From contig CAMUQR010000021.1 in NCBI GenBank assembly GCA_947097085.1, forward strand, positions 1-12,248: DNA of 12,248 nt, read 5' to 3'. Numbering within the stretch: position 1 is the stretch's first letter; each line of letters starts with the position of its first letter. Both the position numbers and the translations under genes were made by a program. Of this stretch, positions 1 through 5,446 are shown in pieces. A model generated the notes under the pieces. It searched no databases. It saw nothing but the letters and a program-made list of their open reading frames with translations, and had not been told where the DNA came from. This DNA comes from an uncultured Candidatus Saccharibacteria bacterium. GTDB lineage: Bacteria > Patescibacteriota > Saccharimonadia > Saccharimonadales > Saccharimonadaceae.

Positions 1-982
1 GCCGGTGGTGCGTATTCAGACGAATTTGTTGGTTTTGGATAAATCCGCACAAACTATCACTAAACGTCATTATGGTGATGTGGTGGATTATTTATCAGCG
101 GGTGATGTGTTAGTGATTAATGACACGAAAGTGCTAAAAGCGCGACTCATCACCCATAAGACAACTGGCGTGGAGCGAGAGCTGATTGTGCTAGAGTCGC
201 ACGCTCAACACGATGATTGGCATCACCACCGCGTCATGCATCGTGGGCGGATTCGCGCTGGTGAAGCATTGACGGTTGGTCAGTATCAGCTAGAGGTAGT
301 TGAAGTGCTGGGTGGTGGCGTGGCTGAAGTCAAGAGCCAAGTGGATTTATTGACGATTTGTGATCGATGTGGTACTCCGCCTCTCCCGCCCTACATGAAT
401 CGTCGAGCAGATGTTAGCGACATTGAACGCTATCAGACGATTTGGGCTAAGAACATCGGTTCGGTGGCTGCCCCAACTGCTAGTTTAAACATGACTGATG
501 AAACACTTGATCGTTTGCGTGCAAAAGGCGTGCGAGTGGTGTATTTAACATTGCATGTTGGATTAGGGACATTTTTGCCGATTCGGACTGATGAGATTGA
601 GGCACACCATATGCATCAGGAATATTTTGTAGTGCCAGCGACTACGATTACAGCAATTCGTCAGGCGAAGCAAGCCGGGCATCGAGTGGTGGGACTGGGT
701 ACAACGGTGACGCGCACGCTGGAATACTTAGCGCCGGTGATTTTGGATGAGCAGACTCCAACGACAGACCAAATTGGCGAAGCGGATATTTTTATTTATC
801 CTGGCTATGAATTTAAAGTTATCAGTGGGCTATTAACTAATTTTCACGCGCCTCGCTCGACGGTGCTGATGTTAGCAGGAGCATTTGCGGGTTGGGAGTT
901 TTTGCAACGGGCTTATGCGTATGCGCAAACCGAGCGGATGCGGTTCTTGAGCTATGGCGATTCAATGCTAATTCTTGCCTAA
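1..982 (+). CDS. queA: S-adenosylmethionine:tRNA ribosyltransferase-isomerase (QueA), 5' end cut off by the window
   Basis: QueA transfers and rearranges the ribosyl part of SAM onto preQ1 at position 34 of GUN-anticodon tRNAs, giving epoxyqueuosine, in the cytoplasm. The reading frame is open from base 2 and the first visible residues match the family about 20 residues in, so the true start lies upstream; the GTG codons at 5 and 8 are internal. About 326 residues are visible against 340-350 for the family. Family landmarks in order: LLVLD, GDVLVINDTKV, PPYMNR, the block GSVAAPTA, TLHVGLGTFLPIR, HMHQEYF, NFHAPRSTVLMLAGAFAG and the C-terminal RFLSYGDSMLI. One deviation: the usual AGLHFT after AAPT reads ASLNMT (bases 478-495), replacing a conserved Gly and His. 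Tgt, the enzyme supplying its substrate, is encoded 1.4 kb downstream on the same strand. The identification is firm; full activity is not proven by sequence. Confidence 0.95.
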   Translation, partial: PVVRIQTNLLVLDKSAQTITKRHYGDVVDYLSAGDVLVINDTKVLKARLITHKTTGVERELIVLESHAQHDDWHHHRVMHRGRIRAGEALTVGQYQLEVVEVLGGGVAEVKSQVDLLTICDRCGTPPLPPYMNRRADVSDIERYQTIWAKNIGSVAAPTASLNMTDETLDRLRAKGVRVVYLTLHVGLGTFLPIRTDEIEAHHMHQEYFVVPATTITAIRQAKQAGHRVVGLGTTVTRTLEYLAPVILDEQTPTTDQIGEADIFIYPGYEFKVISGLLTNFHAPRSTVLMLAGAFAGWEFLQRAYAYAQTERMRFLSYGDSMLILA

Positions 983-1007
983 AAACATCGGTTGGTGTGA
1001 GGGCTTG

Positions 1008-1016
1008 TGGTATAAT
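1008..1016 (+). promoter_or_regulatory. Extended -10 promoter for the membrane protein at 1036
   Basis: TGG followed directly by a perfect TATAAT (1011-1016) forms an extended -10 element. Nothing resembling TTGACA sits 16-18 bases upstream. Predicted start of transcription is near 1022-1023, leaving a short leader that still holds an AAGGA Shine-Dalgarno site (1025-1029) six bases before the ATG. Confidence 0.65.
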
Positions 1017-1035
1017 TTAACCATAAGGATTTAAT

Positions 1036-2013
1036 ATGGATTTAGATAAAGATTTAGCGCAAAAATTAAACGAAATGAATGCACCAGGCCAAGAAACTGA
1101 AGCCGAACGAGTGCTTCGTGAATCATTGGAGCGTGGTCGACAACGCGCCGAACAAAGTCGGATGGTAGAACCGTGGTTTGTTATCGGGATGATGACTTTT
1201 ATTGTGGTGACGATGATTGGCTTGATGCTGTTTGTGAATAATCGTCTTGCAAATAAAAAACCGGCTGGTCCAAGCTACAAAAAAACCGCCAATGTTGTCC
1301 AGGAGCCGACAAAAGACGATTTTAAAGTTGATTTAACCAAACGGATTTGTTTTGAGGCGGTTGATATGTGTTTGAGTTATCCGGATAATTGGAATGCTGG
1401 TTTGACCAAAAGCGACTCTGGCGAAACGATAGTTTTTAACTCGAAGGACAATCAATCGCGTCTGGGGGTGGCAGTTCAGTCGTCAGTGGTAAAAGCGTGT
1501 GATGCAACGATGAAAGCTCGGGTTTTTGAGCGTAAAACTGTAGCAATTCGCCAGCTCGGTCTAGAAAACGTCCCAGAAAAAACTAATCTATGGGCGCGAA
1601 GTTTTGTTCGCCAAAATATCTCTGGTCAGGCTGGTGATCGAGGTCTGGAAGTCGGGCTCTATTATCCGATTTTGGCGCTAGACAATATTACTCACGATGA
1701 TCGGAAGTATGCGGTGGTTGGCAATGATCAAGTCAATGGTTGTCAAGTGCTCGAGAATGAACGTATCAAAGCTAAAAACGGTGCAATTTTTGAGGTGATA
1801 GTATCGTTGATGGATCAATTTTTTGCTAGCAATAATCAATCGCAGTCGTCACCCGGCCAATCGCCTAGTTCGGTTCAAAGTGGTGGCAACGCAAAACCAA
1901 CTTATTCCCCGGTGAGCTCGGAGCAAAAAGCACTCGATTTTCTCAAAACTGATTCGGCACGCACGATGTACGAAATCCTCGCCTCTGCTAAATCGGCTCA
2001 AGCTAAAAACTAA
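1036..2013 (+). CDS. Membrane-anchored protein with four-cysteine extracytoplasmic domain, function unknown
   Basis: I do not recognise a named family for this 325-residue protein. Residues 1-46 are charged and likely cytoplasmic with a helical, Glu/Arg-rich stretch (about 21-42). A single hydrophobic span covers about 48-68, with no lipobox or obvious signal cleavage site, so it is probably a membrane anchor with the bulk of the protein outside. The outer part (about 95-262) has a CLSYPDNW stretch that recalls small exported domains containing a SYP-x-x-W motif. It carries Cys at 105, 112, 155 and 236, an even number that could form two disulfides. A Ser/Gln/Pro-rich low-complexity segment (about 264-294) leads to a short C-terminal helix-like tail. 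It has its own promoter and a good Shine-Dalgarno site, so it need not depend on queA. A role at the cell surface is an inference from topology only. Confidence 0.85.
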   Translation: MDLDKDLAQKLNEMNAPGQETEAERVLRESLERGRQRAEQSRMVEPWFVIGMMTFIVVTMIGLMLFVNNRLANKKPAGPSYKKTANVVQEPTKDDFKVDLTKRICFEAVDMCLSYPDNWNAGLTKSDSGETIVFNSKDNQSRLGVAVQSSVVKACDATMKARVFERKTVAIRQLGLENVPEKTNLWARSFVRQNISGQAGDRGLEVGLYYPILALDNITHDDRKYAVVGNDQVNGCQVLENERIKAKNGAIFEVIVSLMDQFFASNNQSQSSPGQSPSSVQSGGNAKPTYSPVSSEQKALDFLKTDSARTMYEILASAKSAQAKN

Positions 2014-2050
2014 TTTTGTTTAAAAACTAACTTCGGTACCGCGGTGGTTG

Positions 2051-2278
2051 TTATTTGCGAATCTCAAAAATTTTAAACTTCGATTTGGCGCCAAGTTTGA
2101 GCGTAACAGCAGATTTTGGCAGGTGCAGTGCGGTGGCGATTAGCTCCCCTGCTTCTTTGTTGGCGCGCCCATCAATCGCCGGTGCTTTAGTGGTAATCAG
2201 CCATACGCCGTCAGTCTCAGTTGGCAATATTACCCTAGCTTGTTTGGCATTGGGTTTGATTTGAGCGCGAATTTTCAT
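2051..2278 (-). CDS. DUF167 / YggU family protein
   Basis: A 75-residue protein that matches the DUF167 (YggU) family along its whole length: an N-terminal beta strand ending in KPNAKQ, then the diagnostic APAIDGRANKEA (family pattern aPxxGkAN), a helix LIATAL, and the C-terminal strand region LKLGAKSKFKIFEI, corresponding to the sG-x-x-s-R-x-K-x-v-x-i motif. The family is widespread and small, and its biochemical role is not settled. The final motif has SKFK in place of the usual sRxK. It lies tail-to-tail with the membrane protein ending at 2013 and head-to-head with tgt. The ATG at 2278 is favoured because a promoter-like element ends six bases upstream, implying a leaderless message. Confidence 0.88.
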   Translation of the reverse strand: MKIRAQIKPNAKQARVILPTETDGVWLITTKAPAIDGRANKEAGELIATALHLPKSAVTLKLGAKSKFKIFEIRK

Positions 2279-2284
2279 AAAAAT

Positions 2285-2293
2285 ATTGTAGCA
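2285..2293 (-). promoter_or_regulatory. Extended -10 promoter, probably leaderless, for the DUF167 gene
   Basis: Read on the minus strand: TGC followed by TACAAT, then six bases (ATTTTT) and the ATG of the DUF167 gene. With the usual 6-7 base distance from -10 to the transcription start, the start falls on the A of the ATG. No Shine-Dalgarno site could fit. There is no visible -35 box. Confidence 0.55.
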
Positions 2294-2316
2294 TATAGTG
2301 CGATTATTGAGAGATA

Positions 2317-2325
2317 TGATATAAT
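2317..2325 (+). promoter_or_regulatory. Extended -10 promoter for tgt
   Basis: TGA followed directly by a perfect TATAAT (2320-2325). No -35-like hexamer lies 16-18 bases upstream. Predicted transcription start is near 2332, giving a leader of about 25 bases before the ATG at 2357, in which no Shine-Dalgarno-like purine run is visible. It is divergent from the DUF167 promoter, with only 23 bases between the two elements. Confidence 0.65.
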
Positions 2326-2356
2326 TAACAGATTAAAAACGAATTTATTTATCAAT

Positions 2357-3559
2357 ATGAATCAATCAGCAATTAGTTTTAAAATTATCAAAAAAACCGT
2401 CAATGGTCGGGCGCGAGTTGGTGAAATTCACACTCCGCATGGCGTGATTAAAACGCCGAGTTTTATGGTGGCGGCGACCAAAGCAACGGTTAAAGCGCTC
2501 ACGCCAGAAGTGGTGCGTAGCTTGGGCGGTCAGGCAGTGCTCGCTAATACTTATCACTTGATGTTGCAACCTGGCGAAGATATCGTCGAAGCGGGCGGTG
2601 GTCTGGCTGAGTTTATGAACTGGCATGGCCCGAGTATTACCGATTCGGGTGGATTTCAAGTGTTTTCGTTGGGGATGGCGTATGAAAAAGGCCTAGAAAA
2701 CACCTTGCGCGACAAAGCAACTCATTCTAAAAAACAACTAGCTAAAGTTGACGACGAAGGCGTAACTTTTCGGTCGCATCTCAATGGCCAAATCGTGCGT
2801 TTAACACCGGAACGCTCAATGGAAATTCAACATAAAATCGGCGCCGATATTCATATGGCGTTTGATGAACTTACTTCACCTACCGCCAGTCCGGACTATG
2901 TCAAATTAGCGATGGATCGGACGCATGTGTGGGCTGAGCGCTGTTTAGTGCGCCATCAACAGCTTAATCTCGAGCATCAAGCTCAAAATCGCCCACTGCA
3001 GGCGCTGTTTGGGGTGGTGCAAGGCGGTCAAAATCTGGAACTACGCCGTCAATCCGCCGAAACGCTAGGCGTGATGGACTTTGATGGTTACGGAATCGGA
3101 GGTATTTTTAAAGCTGAGGAGATTGCGCCGTTTGTGGGCTTGGTTAACCAAATTCTACCTGAAGATCGCCCGCGTCACTTACTGGGTATGGGGTCGCAAC
3201 CGATTGATATTTTTACTGGTGTTGAATATGGCATTGATACCTTCGACTGTGTGGCGCCGACTCGTCAGGCGCGTAACGGTTCGCTTTATACTACGCGCGG
3301 GCGTATCAATATTAAAAACGCCAAGTATAAAAACGACTTTTCGCCTCTCGATCCAGAACTAGACTATGAGGTGTCGCAACAATACACCAAAGCTTATTTG
3401 CATCATTTGTTTAAAGCTAACGAAATCCTGGCTTCAACCATTGCTAGTGCGCACAATGAGTTTTTTGTGGTCAATCTGACTGATCAGATTCGCCAAGCAC
3501 TACTGGATGATAATTACGAGCAATTTAAGGCTGATTTTTTCGCCAAATATAATAATTAA
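2357..3559 (+). CDS. tgt: tRNA-guanine transglycosylase (Tgt) with zinc site lost
   Basis: Tgt swaps guanine 34 of GUN-anticodon tRNAs for preQ1, upstream of QueA. From the ATG at 2357 the protein has 400 residues (bacterial Tgts are about 370-386). Landmarks: TPSFMVAATKATVKALTP, ANTYHLMLQPG, general base Asp96 in TDSGGFQV, Asp170 in MAFDE, VQGG (221-224), nucleophile Asp297 in FDCV, ARNG, and the C-terminal AYLHHLF. An insertion of about 20 residues (106-131) follows FSL and accounts for the extra length. Three zinc-ligand cysteines of the CDCxxC motif are replaced by Leu335, Tyr337 and Ser340 in an otherwise well-aligned block; the His partner (349/350) remains. The base-recognition loop GGLAVGE reads GGIFKAE (248-254), and the active-site Cys after FDE is Leu172. 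The frame is open upstream to 2240, but the promoter at 2317-2325 and the family N-terminus favour 2357. Identity is firm; metal-free folding and base preference are open. Confidence 0.93.
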   Translation: MNQSAISFKIIKKTVNGRARVGEIHTPHGVIKTPSFMVAATKATVKALTPEVVRSLGGQAVLANTYHLMLQPGEDIVEAGGGLAEFMNWHGPSITDSGGFQVFSLGMAYEKGLENTLRDKATHSKKQLAKVDDEGVTFRSHLNGQIVRLTPERSMEIQHKIGADIHMAFDELTSPTASPDYVKLAMDRTHVWAERCLVRHQQLNLEHQAQNRPLQALFGVVQGGQNLELRRQSAETLGVMDFDGYGIGGIFKAEEIAPFVGLVNQILPEDRPRHLLGMGSQPIDIFTGVEYGIDTFDCVAPTRQARNGSLYTTRGRINIKNAKYKNDFSPLDPELDYEVSQQYTKAYLHHLFKANEILASTIASAHNEFFVVNLTDQIRQALLDDNYEQFKADFFAKYNN

Positions 3560-3580
3560 ATTAGTTATTCTTTTTTGGCG
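3541..3580. terminator. Possible hairpin between the convergent tgt and 3565 genes
   Basis: CGCCAAA (3541-3547) and its exact complement TTTGGCG (3574-3580) bracket both stop codons. An inner AATAA/TTATT pair could extend the stem. Only a short T run (GTTTT) follows for the plus-strand transcript and none for the minus-strand one, so this is a weak terminator candidate within coding ends. Confidence 0.3.
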
Positions 3581-4170
3581 GTTTTGTCAGCTTCAAGCGA
3601 TTTGAAAAAAGCGTCAACTTCTTTGCGCGAGTCGTCATAAAGCTTAGTCGCCTTAGGGTCCTTTAATAAATCAACCCGTAGGGGTTTGACAATGTTAAAA
3701 CGATAATCGCCGATAGTAATTGGAAAAGCCTTCCAAAGAGTTGGATTATCAATACGGTTTTTACTGACGCGGTTGATGATTGCCACATATCCTAGAGTGT
3801 GTTCGTCATTTTCGGCATATTTGCGTTCTTTGTTATTAACAGTGGTCAGTAATTGGCGTAATTTGTTGGAATAAACCCAAATTGATTCGCCGTCGAGTAA
3901 TTGACCTTTGGCGCCAACGCCTAGTTCCCCGCCTAATCCGTTTTTAAAATCATACAATAAATCTTGGTTATTGAGCTGACCAATGATTTTCCACTGGCCG
4001 ATTTTGTAGTTGGATTCGGGTTTGTTAATTTGAGGCGTTTCAACCTTTTGGACAGTTTCGACTTTTGGTTTGGGTTGAAGTTTTTTAACGGTGATAAAAA
4101 TCAAAGCACCAGATAGCGCGATGATGTTAACGATGAGAATGGCAGTGATTTGTTTGATGTTTTTACTCAT
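3565..4170 (-). CDS. Membrane-anchored protein of unknown function, 201 residues
   Basis: I do not recognise this protein. Residues 1-8 are short and positively charged, a hydrophobic span runs from about 9 to 28 and is followed by Lys-Lys, then a Lys/Pro/Val/Glu-rich linker (about 29-55) and a mixed alpha/beta domain from about 55. There is no cleavage site or lipobox, so it is probably an N-terminally anchored extracytoplasmic protein. The globular part contains WKIIGQL, two aromatic-containing strands and a charged, probably helical C-terminus (about 175-201) that ends Lys-Lys-Glu. There are no cysteines. The start at 4170 is supported by an AGG a short distance upstream, located in the last codons of the small membrane ORF at 4173-4283. 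Only two bases separate that ORF's stop from this ATG, so translation is probably coupled. The gene converges on tgt with a five-base gap. Confidence 0.82.
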   Translation of the reverse strand: MSKNIKQITAILIVNIIALSGALIFITVKKLQPKPKVETVQKVETPQINKPESNYKIGQWKIIGQLNNQDLLYDFKNGLGGELGVGAKGQLLDGESIWVYSNKLRQLLTTVNNKERKYAENDEHTLGYVAIINRVSKNRIDNPTLWKAFPITIGDYRFNIVKPLRVDLLKDPKATKLYDDSRKEVDAFFKSLEADKTAKKE

Positions 4171-4172
4171 AT

Positions 4173-4283
4173 TTAAACCTGATATAAAGTCACAAAAAAT
4201 AAACTGACAATTAAACAGATGATAATTGTGATCAACACGGTCATAATGCTAAATTCGATGCTGACTTTTGGAACTTTTTTCAT
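4173..4283 (-). CDS. Tiny single-span membrane protein, 36 residues, coupled to the downstream gene
   Basis: On the minus strand an ATG at 4283 opens 36 codons ending in TAA at 4173-4175, two bases before the ATG of the 201-residue membrane protein. The peptide begins MKKVPK, a basic head typical of an inside-positive membrane start, followed by one long hydrophobic span (about residues 12-34) rich in Ile, Leu, Val and Phe, with one Cys at 23. The spacing, the same direction, and the next gene's AGG placed in this ORF's last codons argue that it is translated and coupled. No Shine-Dalgarno site precedes its own ATG. Such proteins often partner with a larger membrane protein, here most simply the neighbour; that is inference. 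It is short enough that chance cannot be excluded. Confidence 0.6.
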   Translation of the reverse strand: MKKVPKVSIEFSIMTVLITIIICLIVSLFFVTLYQV

Positions 4284-4307
4284 AAAAACAATAATTATTA
4301 TGGTTAT

Positions 4308-4316
4308 ATTTTAACA
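4308..4316 (-). promoter_or_regulatory. Extended -10 promoter for the 4283/4170 gene pair
   Basis: On the minus strand TGT is followed by TAAAAT, an extended -10 with a one-base deviation from consensus. Predicted start is near 4301, giving a leader of about 18 bases before the ATG at 4283. A second -10-like hexamer, CATAAT (4297-4302), is closer to the ATG and is an alternative. Confidence 0.45.
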
Positions 4317-4330
4317 TATTATCGATTATT

Positions 4331-4339
4331 TGTTATAAT
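4331..4339 (+). promoter_or_regulatory. Extended -10 promoter for the AI-2E family gene
   Basis: TGT followed by a perfect TATAAT (4334-4339), with no -35-like box at the standard distance. The predicted start is near 4346. The leader carries GGGAG (4368-4372), a good Shine-Dalgarno site five bases before the ATG at 4378. It diverges from the minus-strand promoter at 4308-4316 with 14 bases between them. Confidence 0.68.
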
Positions 4340-4377
4340 GTTTTTAGCATAATAGTTGATAAACAACGGGAGAAAAA

Positions 4378-5445
4378 ATGAACACTCGAATTCAAGTCGA
4401 TAATGCCACAATTGCGCGATTTTGGTTGATTTTGCTAGCGATTATTGGTAGCTTAGTGATGATTTATTGGGCGCGAAAGGCTCTGCTGATGATTGCGGTG
4501 GCTGCTTTTTTGGCAGTATCGCTTAATCCACTCGTATCCTCTCTGTCAAAAAAAGTCTTCAAAAACAATCGTCCATTCGCAACGGCGGTGGTATTTATCG
4601 GGATTTTGTTGACCTTTGTGGGGTTTGGATTCCTAGTCGCACCGTCGTTAATCAATCAGGTCAAAAGCTTTGCCGAAACTGCTCCGGCAACCATTACACA
4701 CTCGGTGCAGGCATTGCGTGATAACGAAACCGTCCAAAAACTCAACCTCACTCCATCAGTTGATGAAGCAGTCAAGTTTATCGAAACCAACAAACAAAAA
4801 TGGACAGCACAGGCTGGCTCGATTATGTTTAACGGTGTAAACTCAATCGTTGGATTCGTCTTCTCGGGCGTGATTGTGTTAACTTTGACGGTGTTAATGC
4901 TATTAGATGCGCCGACGATTATGCAGTCGTTCTGGCGGTTATATAGCGATCGAAAAATCATGGAACGCCACAAAATCATCGCCGAAAAAATGGCTGGCAC
5001 GATTACGGGTTTCGTCGGTGGACAGCTGATTCAGGTGACAATTAACGGTATTTGTGCTGGCGTTGTAGTGTTTATTTTAAGCCTGATTTTTGATACGCCA
5101 ACTAACTTAATCCTACCGGTTGGCTTGTTGGTTAGCTTAATGGGTCTAATTCCGCTGGTTGGGACGACGATTGGTGGCATTTTGGGTGCGTTATTAATTA
5201 CTTTTTCGAATCCAACTGCTGGTTTGATTTTTATGATTTACTTTGTGATTTATCAACAGATTGAAAATAATATCATTGCTCCGTATATTCAGTCGCGAGC
5301 GCTTAATCTCAGTAGTTTGTTGGTGCTAATTGCGGTGACAGTGGGGATTTATCTGTTTGGCATCTTGGGTGCGATTATCTCGATTCCGCTGGCCGCTTGT
5401 ATTAAGATTCTGATTGAAGAAAATGTCGATTTAGCAAAGATTTAA
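4378..5445 (+). CDS. AI-2E / PerM family membrane transporter
   Basis: A 355-residue polytopic inner-membrane protein of the AI-2E transporter (PerM, UPF0118) family. The layout is typical: two hydrophobic spans near the N-terminus (about 13-47), SLNPLV, a third span (about 67-89), a soluble amphipathic stretch (about 90-150), then a conserved membrane half starting near 155. Family hallmarks in that half are GGQLIQVTINGI (214-225), GLIPLVGTTIGGILGAL (256-272), YQQIENNIIAPYI (292-304) and the closing GILGAIISIPLAA (328-340). The length fits the family (about 340-370). Members have been linked to autoinducer-2 export, Na+/H+ exchange and other traffic, so the substrate cannot be read from sequence. 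The start is set by a strong promoter and Shine-Dalgarno site. Its stop lies one base from the end of the convergent cysS, with no clear terminator between them. Confidence 0.92.
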   Translation: MNTRIQVDNATIARFWLILLAIIGSLVMIYWARKALLMIAVAAFLAVSLNPLVSSLSKKVFKNNRPFATAVVFIGILLTFVGFGFLVAPSLINQVKSFAETAPATITHSVQALRDNETVQKLNLTPSVDEAVKFIETNKQKWTAQAGSIMFNGVNSIVGFVFSGVIVLTLTVLMLLDAPTIMQSFWRLYSDRKIMERHKIIAEKMAGTITGFVGGQLIQVTINGICAGVVVFILSLIFDTPTNLILPVGLLVSLMGLIPLVGTTIGGILGALLITFSNPTAGLIFMIYFVIYQQIENNIIAPYIQSRALNLSSLLVLIAVTVGIYLFGILGAIISIPLAACIKILIEENVDLAKI

Positions 5446-5446
5446 A

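Noticed and set aside
5..10. GTG codons at 5 and 8 as the start of queA
   Set aside because: The frame continues to base 2 and family comparison shows about 20 more N-terminal residues upstream, outside the window.
2014..2050. GC-rich palindromes CGGTACCG and ACCGCGGT between convergent genes as a terminator
   Set aside because: They overlap each other, leave no loop, and lack a T run; no stable stem-loop is evident.
2240..2356. Upstream in-frame extension of tgt by 39 codons
   Set aside because: It overlaps the DUF167 start and the tgt promoter, and the extra residues have no match to the Tgt N-terminus.
3081..3362. Open frame inside tgt on the same strand
   Set aside because: It is fully contained in the well-supported tgt gene and its product is Arg/Leu-rich without any family pattern: an out-of-frame shadow.
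4656..5000. Minus-strand open frame inside the AI-2E gene
   Set aside because: It is antisense to a clear transporter gene, has no promoter or ribosome binding site, and has a composition typical of antisense reading of hydrophobic codons.
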